From the NCBI GenBank assembly GCA_029961745.1, contig CP124680.1, forward strand, positions 4,774,001 through 4,838,000: a stretch of DNA of 64,000 nt, written 5' to 3'. Below, piece by piece: positions 8,796 through 17,455 of this stretch (positions are counted from its first letter, which is position 1; each line of letters opens with the position of its first letter). Source of the stretch: Nocardioides sp. L-11A (GTDB taxonomy: Bacteria; Actinomycetota; Actinomycetes; Propionibacteriales; Nocardioidaceae). A model generated the notes under the pieces. That model saw nothing but the letters and a program-made list of their open reading frames with translations, ran no database searches and was not told the DNA's origin. Position numbers and translations under genes: made by a program.

Positions 8796-8832
8796 TCGCG
8801 AGCCGTCCGGGCCGTGCGGCACGATGGTCCTC

Positions 8833-10116
8833 ATGCCCACCTCCGCGACGCCGCTGTCCGCCCTGTCCGCCGACGACCTCGCCGCGCGCCTGACGACCGT
8901 GCGCGCCGACTACGACGAGCTGACGTCCCGCGGCCTCGCGCTCGACCTGACCCGCGGCAAGCCCTCGGCGGACCAGCTCGACCTCGCCAACGAGCTGCTC
9001 GACCTGCCCTCGTCGTACCGCGACCGCGCCGGTGCCGACGTACGCAACTACGGCGGCCTTGACGGCCTGCCCGAGATGCGCGAGATCTTCGCCGACCTGC
9101 TCGGCGTCGACGCCTCCGCCGTGGTCGCGGGCGGCAACTCGAGCCTGACGATGATGCACCAGGTGCTGACCTCCCTGCTGCTCAAGGGCGGCCCCGACTC
9201 CCCGCGTCCCTGGGTCCAGGAGCCGGTCGTGAAGTTCATCTGCGCCGTCCCGGGCTACGACCGCCACTTCACCATGCTCGCCGAGCTCGGCATCGACATG
9301 GTGACCGTGCCGATGAACGCCGACGGTCCCGACGTCGCCGCCGTGCGGGCGCTGGTCGCCGACGACCCCAGCGTCAAGGGCATGTGGATCGTGCCGACGT
9401 ACGCCAACCCGACCGGAGCCGTCTGCTCTCCCGAGGTCGCCGCCGAGCTGATGGCGATGCCGACGGCGGCGCCGGACTTCCGGATCCTGTGGGACAACGC
9501 CTACGCCGTGCACCACCTCACCGAGGAGGAGACCAAGAGCGCCGACGCCCTCGGCCTCGCCTCGGCCTCCGGCCACCCCAACCGGCCGATCATCTTCGCC
9601 TCGACGTCCAAGATGAGCTACGCCGGTGCCGGGGTGGCGGCGCTCGCCGCCTCCCCGGAGAACCGGGCGTGGTATCTCCAGCGGCTCGGCTTCGCTGCCA
9701 TCGGTCCCGACAAGGTCAATCAGCTGCGGCACGTGGAGTTCTTCAAGGACGCCGACGGTGTGCGGGCCCACATGCGCAAGCACCGCACCCTGCTCGCCCC
9801 CAAGTTCGCTGCGGTCGAGGAGGCCCTGTCCACGCGACTCTCCGGCCTCGGCATCGCCGAGTGGACGGTCCCCACGGGCGGCTACTTCGTGAACCTCGAC
9901 GTCGTCGACGGTACGGCGTCGCGCGTGGTCCAGCTCGCCAAGGAGGCCGGCATCGTGCTGACCCCCGCCGGGTCGGCGTTCCCGCACGGCGAGGACCCCT
10001 ACGACCGCAACATCCGCCTCGCGCCCTCGTTCCCCGTGCTCGACGAGGTTCGGGCCGCGATGGCCGGCGTCGCGTTGTGTGTCGAGCTCGCCGCGTTGGA
10101 GTCACTCACCGCCTGA
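8833..10116 (+). CDS. aspT: Class Ic aspartate aminotransferase (AspT/MocR-like PLP fold)
   Basis: 427 residues. It belongs to the actinobacterial class Ic aminotransferase family: N-terminal LALDLTRGKPSADQLDL, PLP-binding YANPTGAVCSP (about 190), WDNAYAVHHL (about 220), and the Schiff-base lysine in FASTSKMSYAGAG (K260). It interconverts aspartate/2-oxoglutarate and oxaloacetate/glutamate in the cytosol. The start ATG at 8833 was preferred; an in-frame ATG at 8824 is possible and neither has a strong ribosome site. It is divergent from rplJ and lies between rplJ and rplA, whereas in Streptomyces (recalled) the same family sits next to tRNA-Trp/secE. Confidence 0.9.
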   Translation: MPTSATPLSALSADDLAARLTTVRADYDELTSRGLALDLTRGKPSADQLDLANELLDLPSSYRDRAGADVRNYGGLDGLPEMREIFADLLGVDASAVVAGGNSSLTMMHQVLTSLLLKGGPDSPRPWVQEPVVKFICAVPGYDRHFTMLAELGIDMVTVPMNADGPDVAAVRALVADDPSVKGMWIVPTYANPTGAVCSPEVAAELMAMPTAAPDFRILWDNAYAVHHLTEEETKSADALGLASASGHPNRPIIFASTSKMSYAGAGVAALAASPENRAWYLQRLGFAAIGPDKVNQLRHVEFFKDADGVRAHMRKHRTLLAPKFAAVEEALSTRLSGLGIAEWTVPTGGYFVNLDVVDGTASRVVQLAKEAGIVLTPAGSAFPHGEDPYDRNIRLAPSFPVLDEVRAAMAGVALCVELAALESLTA

Positions 10117-10126
10117 GCCCCTGGGG

Positions 10127-10189
10127 CGGTTCAACTACCGCATTTGTCGTCCAGGAGGCCGGTCGGCGACAAATCTGGTAGTTGAACCG
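10127..10189. repeat. 63-bp palindromic element, copy 1
   Basis: Outer arms CGGTTCAACTACC / GGTAGTTGAACCG and inner arms ATTTGTCG / CGACAAAT, with two mismatching bases between them and a central loop. Total 63 bp, 10 bp after the aspT stop. The same element occurs at 58271-58333 and, diverged and in frame, inside murB (54029-54091). It may also end aspT transcription. Confidence 0.9.
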
Positions 10190-10212
10190 CCACCAGAGCA
10201 CCCCGGAATGCG

Positions 10213-10249
10213 CGACGCCCGCCGTCCCCGAGGGGAGCGGCGGGCGTCG
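10213..10249. terminator. Bidirectional hairpin between aspT and rplA
   Basis: Perfect 12-bp stem CGACGCCCGCCG / CGGCGGGCGTCG with additional TCCCC/GGGGA pairing inside. It lies between the convergent ends of aspT and rplA. There is no T run on either strand, so this is the hairpin-only form common in GC-rich actinobacteria. Confidence 0.6.
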
Positions 10250-10272
10250 TACGACCGGACTGGCGCCTGGGC

Positions 10273-10986
10273 TCAGGCCTCGTCCTCGACCGCGACGTTC
10301 TTGATGCGGTTGGGGTCGACCTGGACGCCGGGGCCCATGGTCGTGGAGACGGTGACCTTCTTGAGGTAGCGGCCCTTGGAGCTGGACGGCTTGAGCCGCA
10401 GCACCTCCTCGAGGGCGGCCGCGTAGTTCTCGGCGAGCTGCTGCTCGGAGAAGGACGCCTTGCCCACGATGAAGTGGAGGTTGGCGTGGCGGTCGACGCG
10501 GAACTCGATCTTGCCGCCCTTGATGTCGGAGACGGCCTTGGCCGGGTCCGGCGTCACGGTGCCGACCTTCGGGTTCGGCATGAGGCCACGGGGGCCGAGC
10601 ACGCGGCCGAGGCGGCCGACCTTGCCCATCAGGTCGGGGGTGGCGACCACGGCGTCGAAGTCGGTCCAGCCGCCGGCGACCTTGTCGATCAGCTCGTCGC
10701 TGCCGACGAAGTCGGCGCCGGCCTCACGAGCGGCGTCGGCCTTGTCGCCGTTCGCGAACACGAGGACGCGAGCGGTCTTGCCGGTGCCGTGGGGCAGGTT
10801 GACGGTGCCACGGACCATCTGGTCGGCCTTGCGCGGGTCGACGCCCAGACGCATGACGACGTCGACGGTCTCGTCGAACTTCTTCTTGCTGGCGGCCTTG
10901 GCGATCTTGATCGCGGCCAACGGCGCGTAGAGCTCGTTCTTGTCGAACGTCTCCGCAGCCGCGCGGTAGGTCTTGCTGCGCTGCAT
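10273..10986 (-). CDS. rplA: 50S ribosomal protein L1
   Basis: 237 residues with the L1 signature ([22 protein letters not shown]) and usual length. It binds 23S rRNA at the L1 stalk next to the E site and in many bacteria represses the L11-L1 operon. The AGGAACCACC ribosome site precedes the ATG. It follows rplK after 63 bp and ends in a convergent arrangement with aspT. Confidence 0.98.
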   Translation of the reverse strand: MQRSKTYRAAAETFDKNELYAPLAAIKIAKAASKKKFDETVDVVMRLGVDPRKADQMVRGTVNLPHGTGKTARVLVFANGDKADAAREAGADFVGSDELIDKVAGGWTDFDAVVATPDLMGKVGRLGRVLGPRGLMPNPKVGTVTPDPAKAVSDIKGGKIEFRVDRHANLHFIVGKASFSEQQLAENYAAALEEVLRLKPSSSKGRYLKKVTVSTTMGPGVQVDPNRIKNVAVEDEA

Positions 10987-11049
10987 GGTGGTTCCTTAGG
11001 AGTAAGAGGAGGTGTGGTCAGCGGGCCAGCGCGGCCCTTCCACGGTTCG

Positions 11050-11481
11050 TCAGGCCTCGACGGTGACGCCCATGGAGCGGGCGGTACCCTCCACGATCTT
11101 CATCGCGGCGTCGATGTCGTTGGCGTTGAGGTCGGGGAGCTTCGTCGTCGCGATCTCGCGCACCTGGTCCTTGGTCAGCTTGCCGACCTTGTCCTTGTGC
11201 GGGACGCCCGAGCCCTTCTTGAGGCCGGCAGCCTTCTTGATCAGCTCCGCGGCCGGCGGCGTCTTCGTGATGAAGTCGAACGTCCGGTCCTCGTAGATCG
11301 TGATCTCGACGGGGATGACGTTGCCGCGCATGGACTCGGTCTGGGCGTTGTACGCCTTGCAGAAGTCCATGATGTTGACGCCGTGCGGACCGAGCGCGGT
11401 ACCGACCGGCGGAGCCGGGGTGGCCGAGCCGGCCTGCAGCTGCACCTTGACCAGTGCGGCGATCTTCTTCTTGGGAGGCAT
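11050..11481 (-). CDS. rplK: 50S ribosomal protein L11
   Basis: 143 residues: [19 protein letters not shown]-terminus, [15 protein letters not shown], and the C-terminal rRNA-binding domain through [12 protein letters not shown]. It forms the GTPase-associated centre. Standard length; ribosome site AGAGGA. It lies 135 bp after nusG. Confidence 0.98.
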   Translation of the reverse strand: MPPKKKIAALVKVQLQAGSATPAPPVGTALGPHGVNIMDFCKAYNAQTESMRGNVIPVEITIYEDRTFDFITKTPPAAELIKKAAGLKKGSGVPHKDKVGKLTKDQVREIATTKLPDLNANDIDAAMKIVEGTARSMGVTVEA

Positions 11482-11616
11482 TCCTCTATCTCTTTCTTCT
11501 CGTGGTCATGACGAGGCGTACGTCGTGCGCCTCTGCCACCTGCGTCGCCGAGTCACGGGGAACCCTGACCCGGGCAACCTTGCCATTCTCCGCGCCGAGA
11601 CCCGGAGAAGCGAAAT

Positions 11617-12507
11617 TCAGACGCGCTGGATCTGCGAGAACGACAGCTCGACCGGCGTCTCGCGGCCGAAGATCTCGACGAGCGCCTTGACCCGCTGGGC
11701 CTCGGCGTTGATCTCGGTGATCGTCGCGTGCAGCGTGGCGAACGCGCCGTCGACGATGAGGACGGAGTCGTTGACGCCGAAGTCGGCGACCTCGATCGGC
11801 TTCTTGGCCGGCGTGGCGGCGGTGCCGCCGGTGGTGGCCGCGGCGGCCTCCGCCTCGGCGGCGGCCGCGGTGACGACGGCCGGGGCGAGCATCTTCTCGA
11901 CCTCGTCCATGCTCAGCGGCACCGGCTGGTGGCTGTGACCCACGAACCCGGTGACCGACGGGGTGTGCCGCACGGCGGCCCAGGACTCGTCGGTGAGGTC
12001 CATCCGGACCAGGACGTAGCCGGGGAGAACGGTGCGCTTGACCATCTTGCGCTGGCCGTTCTTGATCTCGGCGACCTCCTCGGTGGGGACCACGATCTCG
12101 TGGATGTAGTCCTCCATGTTGAGGGAGTGGATCCGGTTCTCGAGGTTCTGCTTCACCCGGTTCTCCATGCCGGAGTAGGTGTGCACCACGAACCAGTCGC
12201 CGGGCTTGGCCCACAGCTCGCGGCGGAACGCCTCGAGCGGGTCCTCGTCGGCGGCCTCGTCGTCAGCCTCCTCGGACTCGCCGTCCACGGACGCCTCGGC
12301 GTCGTCGTCCACGGCAGCGATCTCGTCGGCACCCTCGACATCGACGGTCTCGTCGATCTCGACGCTCTGCTCGGCCTCGTCGGCCTCGAAGGTCTCCTCC
12401 AGGGCGGTGTCCTCGGCCTCCTCGACGTCGGCGACGTCGTGGGCCGCCTCGGCGAGCGCCTCGTCAGCCTGGGCCGGGTCGTACTGCTCGGACACGTGCT
12501 GCTCCAT
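11617..12507 (-). CDS. nusG: Transcription termination/antitermination protein NusG
   Basis: 296 residues, longer than the roughly 180 of E. coli. An acidic N-terminal extension of about 100 residues (Glu/Asp/Ala-rich) precedes the NGN domain ([30 protein letters not shown]), then an Ala/Thr-rich linker ([15 protein letters not shown]) and the C-terminal KOW domain ([16 protein letters not shown]). NusG binds the RNA polymerase clamp and links it to Rho or ribosomes. The acidic extension is usual in actinobacteria; the long Ala-rich spacer between the two domains is notable. It is in the conserved secE-nusG-rplK order. Confidence 0.97.
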   Translation of the reverse strand: MEQHVSEQYDPAQADEALAEAAHDVADVEEAEDTALEETFEADEAEQSVEIDETVDVEGADEIAAVDDDAEASVDGESEEADDEAADEDPLEAFRRELWAKPGDWFVVHTYSGMENRVKQNLENRIHSLNMEDYIHEIVVPTEEVAEIKNGQRKMVKRTVLPGYVLVRMDLTDESWAAVRHTPSVTGFVGHSHQPVPLSMDEVEKMLAPAVVTAAAAEAEAAAATTGGTAATPAKKPIEVADFGVNDSVLIVDGAFATLHATITEINAEAQRVKALVEIFGRETPVELSFSQIQRV

Positions 12508-12558
12508 CAGTTGTCGAAAAAAGATCGGTTGTCAGCCGACGCGGCGACCGCGTCGGGC

Positions 12559-12831
12559 TCAGATGTCGTCGGCGCCGGTGAAGATCTCGAACGCGAGCTT
12601 GCCGAGCGCGAGGTCCAGGACCGACACCAGCGCGATCATGATGAGCACGAAGACCATCACCACCACGAAGTAGGTGCCGAGCTGCTCCCGGGTGGGCCAG
12701 ACCACCTTGCGGAGCTCGGCGACGACCTGCCGGTAGAAGGTCACCGGGCCGGTGCGGTTCTCAGACTGCTTGCCGCCCGAGGAGTCCTTGCGGCCCCCAC
12801 GGACTGCCGGAGCATCCGCCACGCTGCTCAC
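12559..12831 (-). CDS. secE: Protein translocase subunit SecE
   Basis: 90 residues, GTG start. A polar N-terminus (DAPAVRGGRKDSSGGKQ) is followed by the SecE core (FYRQVVAELRKVVWPTREQL) and one membrane helix (YFVVVMVFVLIMIALVSVLDL). This is the essential SecYEG subunit. It lies 51 bp before nusG and directly behind tRNA-Trp. Confidence 0.96.
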   Translation of the reverse strand: MSSVADAPAVRGGRKDSSGGKQSENRTGPVTFYRQVVAELRKVVWPTREQLGTYFVVVMVFVLIMIALVSVLDLALGKLAFEIFTGADDI

Positions 12832-12880
12832 CTTCTCTTCGTCAGCGCCGACCCTCCGGCCGGCTGGTCGTCATCTCTTG

Positions 12881-12953
12881 CAGGGCACGAGGGACTTGAA
12901 CCCCCAACCTTCGGTTTTGGAGACCGATGCTCTGCCAGTTGAGCTAGTGCCCT
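12881..12953 (-). tRNA. tRNA-Trp (CCA)
   Basis: 73-nt cloverleaf on the minus strand: acceptor AGGGCAC/GTGCCCT, anticodon arm TCGGT-CTCCAAA-ACCGA giving anticodon CCA, T arm GGGGGTTCAAGTCCC. The 3' CCA is not encoded. It lies directly upstream of secE, as in other actinobacteria. Confidence 0.97.
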
Positions 12954-12998
12954 CCGATGTCTCCGCCCCCAGTGTGCCGACCGCCCCAAGGGCGCGAC

Positions 12999-13877
12999 TC
13001 ACCATGTGGCAGAACCACCAAGCGGGGAGTCTACGGGTTCCGGCCCGGCCGAGTCGAACCGAGGTGCCGTCGGCGTGCACCAGTGCCCCAGCTCCGCGAG
13101 GCAGAGCCGAGCGGCGATGCCCGCGTCGTCGAACGCCCGCCGGGTGGCTGCCGCGTCGTCGCGGAAGTGTCCCCATCCCTGTTGGTGCGCGACGACGACG
13201 TGGGCGCTGCCGAGGATCTCCGCCGCGGCGGCGGCCCGGTCGGCGGTGAGGCTGAGCGGGCGGCCGCGGAACTTCGAGGGGACCGAGGCGCCGCCCGCGA
13301 ACAGGACCGCGACATCGGGGGCGCCGAGGCGGTCGCGGACGTCGCGGACGATCTCGAGGGAGGCGTTGTCGCCACTGACGTAGACGGTGGGGGCGCCGTC
13401 GGCGGTGACGACGAAGCCGGCGACCTCGCAGTTGACGAATCCGTCCTCGTCCACCTCGCCGTCGGCAGGCCCGTGGCGGGCGGGGACGGCGGTCACGGAC
13501 AGGACCCCGTCGGGGCCGGTCCAGGTCGACCAGGCGTCCAGGCCGAGCGCCGGACCGCCGAGTCGCCCGGCGGCGGAGCGTGGGGCGAGCACCACGGGCG
13601 ACGCCGAGGCGAACGACCGGCCCGCGTGGTCGAGGTTGTCCGGGTGCAGGTCATGGCTGACCAGCACGACATCGGGGACGCCGACCGCGGCCACCGGCAC
13701 GGCCGGCCCGACGGTCTTCCGGAGGTACCCGTAGTCGGTCGGCGGGTCGAAGGTCGGGTCGCAGACCAGGCGCCGGCCGAGGACGTCGAGCACGGTGGTC
13801 GGCCCGCCGAGCACGGCCACCCCGAAGGGCAGCCGTGCCGGCGTGACGGACCCCCGGGGCCCGTCACAGGTCGACAT
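12999..13877 (-). CDS. MBL-fold metallo-hydrolase
   Basis: 292 residues starting MSTCDGPRGSVTPARLPFG. It has the metallo-beta-lactamase-fold motif in the form SHDLHPDNLDHAG (H75, H78, D80, D83/H84), a second-site GDNAS (YVSGDNASLEIV), and a late His (VVVAHQQGWGHF), as in UlaG/DHHxDNLD-type hydrolases. The substrate is not predictable. The ATG at 13877 overlaps the end of the MFS transporter gene by 14 bp, making it the third gene of a nitrilase-transporter-hydrolase operon. Confidence 0.8.
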   Translation of the reverse strand: MSTCDGPRGSVTPARLPFGVAVLGGPTTVLDVLGRRLVCDPTFDPPTDYGYLRKTVGPAVPVAAVGVPDVVLVSHDLHPDNLDHAGRSFASASPVVLAPRSAAGRLGGPALGLDAWSTWTGPDGVLSVTAVPARHGPADGEVDEDGFVNCEVAGFVVTADGAPTVYVSGDNASLEIVRDVRDRLGAPDVAVLFAGGASVPSKFRGRPLSLTADRAAAAAEILGSAHVVVAHQQGWGHFRDDAAATRRAFDDAGIAARLCLAELGHWCTPTAPRFDSAGPEPVDSPLGGSATW

Positions 13878-15201
13878 GGCGCAGGTCCTTGCTGATGTAG
13901 GAGCCCACGAAGAGGAAGACGCCACCGGCGGCCAGGATCACCAGCGGCGTGAAGTCGTAGCTCATGACGCCGCCGAGCCACAGCATGTAGTACGGGTAGA
14001 ACGCCGGGACGACGCTGGGCAGGCTGTAGGCGATGCCGTACCCCGACGAGCGGACCTCGGTCGGGAACATCTCCATGATGTAGGCGGTGATCATCGCGAA
14101 CACGCTCAGTCCGCCGACGATCGCGACGGCGGCGCCGGCGACGACGGTCAGGGTCGAGTCGAAGCCGCCGATGGCGAGGCCGAAGGCGATGGTGCCGGGG
14201 ACCAGGTTGAACAGGGCGATCGCCATCATCACGTGCCGGCGCCCGTAGCGCTGGCCGGCGGCGCCGATCAGCGGGAACAGCGCCATGCCGACCACGGCCG
14301 AGACGAGCACGGTCGTGTTGACGACGCCGTGGTCGGTGCCCAGCTTCTTGAAGTGTCCGGCGAAGACCCCGATGGTGCCGTCGAGGATGAGCCAGGCACC
14401 GGTGGACGTCACGAAGGCGACCGCGAAGTTCCGCAGGTTCTGGCCGCTCAGCAGTGCGCGCAGCGGGTTGGTCGTGCTGTTCTCGCTGGCCGCCCACAGC
14501 TCCGACTCGGGAACGGAGCGCAGGTAGTGCCAGAACACCATCAGCGACAGCACGAAGCCGACGGCGAACGGGATCCGCCACCCCCACACGCTGTACGCCG
14601 CGTCGGCGTCGCCCGAGGGCATGAGCTTCAGGATGAGCATGGTCAGCAGCGTCATGAAGCCCAGCGCCGCCGGGTATCCGATGTTGAGCAGCGCTCCGTA
14701 CAGGCCGCGCAGGCGGCGCGGCGCGTACTCCATGGCGAGCGGGTTGGCCGCGGTGTACTCGCCACCGAGGAAGATGCCGTCGACGAGGCGCAGCAGGATC
14801 AGTGCTCCCGCGGCCCACCAACCGGCGGTCGCATAGCCCGGCAGCAGGGCGATGAGGCCGGTGCAGACCGTGAACCCGGCCGCCACCCACACCGTCGTAC
14901 GCCGGCGCCCGACCCGGTCGCCGAGGACGCCGAAGATGATCGAGCCGATCGGCCTCCCGACCAGGGAGACCGCGAAGATGAGCGCGGTCAACGTGGCCGC
15001 CTGGGTCTTCGACGCGTGGTCCGGGATGAAGTACGCGATCGCCGGAGCGAGCGCGATGACCGGCAGGTACACGTCGTACATGTCGACGAAGAAGCCGCCG
15101 ATCGCGGCGCGCAGGGCCTTGCGGCCGTTGGCGCGGTACTCGGGGTCATCCTCGCGGGCGAGGACCGGGTCGGTCTCGCGGATCTCGGCGTCAGAGGACA
15201 T
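13864..15201 (-). CDS. MFS transporter, metabolite:H+ symporter type
   Basis: 445 residues with about 12 hydrophobic segments, the MFS loop 2-3 motif GVLGDRVGRRRTTVW, and YTAANPLAMEYAPRRLRG typical of the metabolite/aromatic acid:H+ symporter families. It probably imports or exports a carboxylate linked to the adjacent nitrilase. The start ATG has GAGGAGGTGGGTCGCG upstream and overlaps the nitrilase stop by 11 bp, so the upstream open frame is rejected. Confidence 0.85.
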   Translation of the reverse strand: MSSDAEIRETDPVLAREDDPEYRANGRKALRAAIGGFFVDMYDVYLPVIALAPAIAYFIPDHASKTQAATLTALIFAVSLVGRPIGSIIFGVLGDRVGRRRTTVWVAAGFTVCTGLIALLPGYATAGWWAAGALILLRLVDGIFLGGEYTAANPLAMEYAPRRLRGLYGALLNIGYPAALGFMTLLTMLILKLMPSGDADAAYSVWGWRIPFAVGFVLSLMVFWHYLRSVPESELWAASENSTTNPLRALLSGQNLRNFAVAFVTSTGAWLILDGTIGVFAGHFKKLGTDHGVVNTTVLVSAVVGMALFPLIGAAGQRYGRRHVMMAIALFNLVPGTIAFGLAIGGFDSTLTVVAGAAVAIVGGLSVFAMITAYIMEMFPTEVRSSGYGIAYSLPSVVPAFYPYYMLWLGGVMSYDFTPLVILAAGGVFLFVGSYISKDLRHVDL

Positions 15202-16234
15202 CGCGACCCACCTCCTCGTCAGCGGGAGCAGTAGCGACAGCACCAGCGTTGTCGTCCTCGATCGTCGTGATCGCGGGCCGCCGGCGCTTGTCGACGCGGA
15301 CGTCGAAGATGTCGAAGCGGTTGTAGGTGCCGACGATGTCGTGCGCCCGCTTGAGGACGATCTCCTCGTTGAGGTCGACCGTGGCGGTGACGATGCCCTC
15401 GTCAGTCGTGGGCGGCCCGGCGACGACCTCGCCGCGGGGGCCGACGACCATCGAGACGGTCGGGGTGGCGCGGAGCAGCTTCTCGACACGCTCGTCGCCC
15501 CGGGCGACCGTCTCGAGGGCGTCGTCGTCCAGGACCGTGGCGGCGACGACGGTGAAGACCTTGCCCTCGAAGCTGTGCGCGGCGCTGCGCAGCCGGATGC
15601 TCTCCGCGAGGTCGTACTCCGGCGCGTCGGTGCGCTGGTCGAACGGCCAGGCGGGCGGGTACGTCGCGATGTGCAGCCGCTCGCCCTGGGCGAGCAGCGT
15701 GTACTTGGCGAGCGTATTGGTGTTCTCCCCGCAGATGAGCGCGCCGAGGAACCAGCCGTCGAGCTCGACCGGCTCGAGGCCGTGAGCGTCGCCGTGCGAC
15801 CAGGTGAGCCGCTCGTGCCAGGTCCCGACGAGCTTGCGGCGGTGGTTCACCAGGGCGCCGGTCCGATCGAAGAGGAGGTTGGCGTTGAACACCTGGCCGA
15901 GGCTGTGCGCGGCCCGCTCGTTGACGCCGATCGACAGCACGACGCCGTGCCGCGCCGCGATCTCGCCGAGGCGCCGCGCGTGCGGGCCCGGGACCGTGAT
16001 CGTGGACTCGACGAGGCGCTGATGGAGCTCGTGCTGGTCGACAGGCGGCAGCACCGACCCCCAGATCGGGAAGCCGGAGACGAAGCTCTCGCCGAAGACG
16101 ACCAGCTCGGCTCCTCCGGCAGCCGCTGCGGCGACGAGCGACTCGACCTTGTCGAGCGTCGCGTCGCGGTCGAGGAAGACCGGCGCCGCCTGGACGGCAG
16201 CCACCCGGACGGTGGGCAGACGGTCGTTGACCAT
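15191..16234 (-). CDS. Nitrilase-family C-N hydrolase
   Basis: 347 residues. The catalytic triad is visible: Glu in VVFGESFVSGFP (E49), Lys in HRRKLVGTWHER (K134), Cys in ALICGENTN (C168). The GESFVSGFPIW and CGENTN wording is that of true nitrilases/cyanide-hydratase-like enzymes rather than of amidases, so the product is probably a carboxylate from a nitrile. A GTG at 16243 is an alternative start; AAGGG lies upstream of both. It is the first gene of the operon with the MFS and MBL genes and divergent from a TrmB-like regulator. Confidence 0.88.
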   Translation of the reverse strand: MVNDRLPTVRVAAVQAAPVFLDRDATLDKVESLVAAAAAGGAELVVFGESFVSGFPIWGSVLPPVDQHELHQRLVESTITVPGPHARRLGEIAARHGVVLSIGVNERAAHSLGQVFNANLLFDRTGALVNHRRKLVGTWHERLTWSHGDAHGLEPVELDGWFLGALICGENTNTLAKYTLLAQGERLHIATYPPAWPFDQRTDAPEYDLAESIRLRSAAHSFEGKVFTVVAATVLDDDALETVARGDERVEKLLRATPTVSMVVGPRGEVVAGPPTTDEGIVTATVDLNEEIVLKRAHDIVGTYNRFDIFDVRVDKRRRPAITTIEDDNAGAVATAPADEEVGRDVL

Positions 16235-16269
16235 GGTGGACACATCCCTTGCTAACTATGTCGCCGGAA

Positions 16270-16286
16270 GTCGACACTGTGTCGAC
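16270..16286. promoter_or_regulatory. Candidate operator, palindrome GTCGACAC-T-GTGTCGAC
   Basis: Perfect 8+1+8 palindrome in the 157-bp nitrilase/regulator intergenic region, 35 bp upstream of the nitrilase ATG. It shares the TGTCGA/TCGACA core with the second site at 16356-16373. Probably bound by the divergently encoded TrmB-like regulator (inference). Confidence 0.5.
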
Positions 16287-16355
16287 CGTCGACGGCGATG
16301 TGGGCTACGTCACCGGACGCTAGGACTGCTTGGCGAGCCAGGTCTACGGCAAGTA

Positions 16356-16373
16356 TGTCGACGCTTTTCGACA
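16356..16373. promoter_or_regulatory. Second candidate operator, TGTCGA-N6-TCGACA
   Basis: Perfect 6-bp arms with a 6-bp spacer, 19 bp before the regulator start codon. It has the same half-site as the palindrome at 16270-16286, consistent with autoregulation. Confidence 0.4.
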
Positions 16374-16391
16374 ACAAGAGGGGTCAGCGCA

Positions 16392-17210
16392 ATGTGGCAG
16401 GAGCTGGTCGAGGCGGGCCTCGACCCCAAGGACGCTCATTTCTACCTGGCCGTGCTGCGCCGCGGCCGCACGACGGTCGCCGAGGCGGCGCGCGAGGCCC
16501 ACGTCAGCCGGACGAGCGGCTACGACATCGCCCGCCGGCTGCAGGCCCGCGGCCTCATCGGCCGCGTCGAGTCCGGCCCCGGCGACCACGAGGACCTGCG
16601 CACGCAGAGCCACCTCGTCGCCAATGACCCGGAGCACCTGCTCGACGAGTGGGCCAACCGGCGCCGCGTCCTCGACGACGTCGTCCCACAGCTGCGGGCA
16701 CTGTTCTCGGCCAGCCGGTCGCGCCCGAAGGTCCGCTACCTGGAGGGCGCCGCCGGCATCCGCGCCGCCCTCTTCGAGACCCTCGAGTGGCGCTCGCCGA
16801 TCCGCGGCATCCTCTCGATGCGCGACCTGATGGCCGTGCCCGGCGAGACCGCCATGGACGAGTACATCGCCGGACGGCGCGAGCGCGAGCTCGTCCTGCG
16901 CGTGATCCGCACCCGCGACCACGACTGGCCCCGGGGCTGGCTGACCAGCGCCGCGGACTACCGCGTCGTCAGGCACGCGCCGCCGGAGTACGAGTTCACC
17001 ATGACCGCCGTGATCGGAGGGCACCAGGTGGTCAACCTGTCGTCGGCGCGCGAGACCTTCGCGATGATCATCGAGAGCGAGGAGTACGCCGAGATGCAGC
17101 GCAACCTCTTCGACGTCCTGTGGGCCGCCAGTCTGGAGGCGGAGACCGACGGCTCCGGCGCTCCCCCCGACCAGGGCCCGCGCCGTCGGCGACCGGCGAC
17201 AGGGACGTGA
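16392..17210 (+). CDS. TrmB-like winged-helix transcriptional regulator
   Basis: 272 residues. The N-terminal TrmB-type wHTH (LVEAGLDPKDAHFYLAVLRR; TTVAEAAREAHVSRTSGYDIARRL, about residues 5-55) is followed by a coiled linker and a ligand-binding-like domain with KVRYLEGAAGIRAAL and a hydrophobic C-terminal half; the tail is disordered (PPDQGPRRRRPATGT). The ATG at 16392 starts exactly at the conserved domain. Divergent from the nitrilase operon, which it probably controls. Confidence 0.8.
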   Translation: MWQELVEAGLDPKDAHFYLAVLRRGRTTVAEAAREAHVSRTSGYDIARRLQARGLIGRVESGPGDHEDLRTQSHLVANDPEHLLDEWANRRRVLDDVVPQLRALFSASRSRPKVRYLEGAAGIRAALFETLEWRSPIRGILSMRDLMAVPGETAMDEYIAGRRERELVLRVIRTRDHDWPRGWLTSAADYRVVRHAPPEYEFTMTAVIGGHQVVNLSSARETFAMIIESEEYAEMQRNLFDVLWAASLEAETDGSGAPPDQGPRRRRPATGT

Positions 17211-17455
17211 CGCCCCGCCGCCGACCGCCGGCGCCTCAGGCCCAGCCGGCCGCGGGGCGTCCCAGGCGTGGACCGGGGAGGGCTGTCCTGCCGTCGCCGA
17301 TCTCGGCGAGCACCCGGCCCTCTCCGGCGCGCTCGGATCCGCCCGCCGGACCGACCTCGTAGGCCGGCGCCGCCCGGCCGATGATTCCGGTCCGGGCCGA
17401 CGGTCCACCGTCTCGTGGCCCGGCCCGGCCCACGACCCGACCCTGGAGGTGCCCC

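Noticed and set aside
12881..12953. tRNA-Trp as attachment site of an integrated island
   Set aside because: No second copy of the tRNA 3' end and no integrase gene were seen in the window; the accessory region lies beyond the 5' end of the tRNA, not its 3' end.
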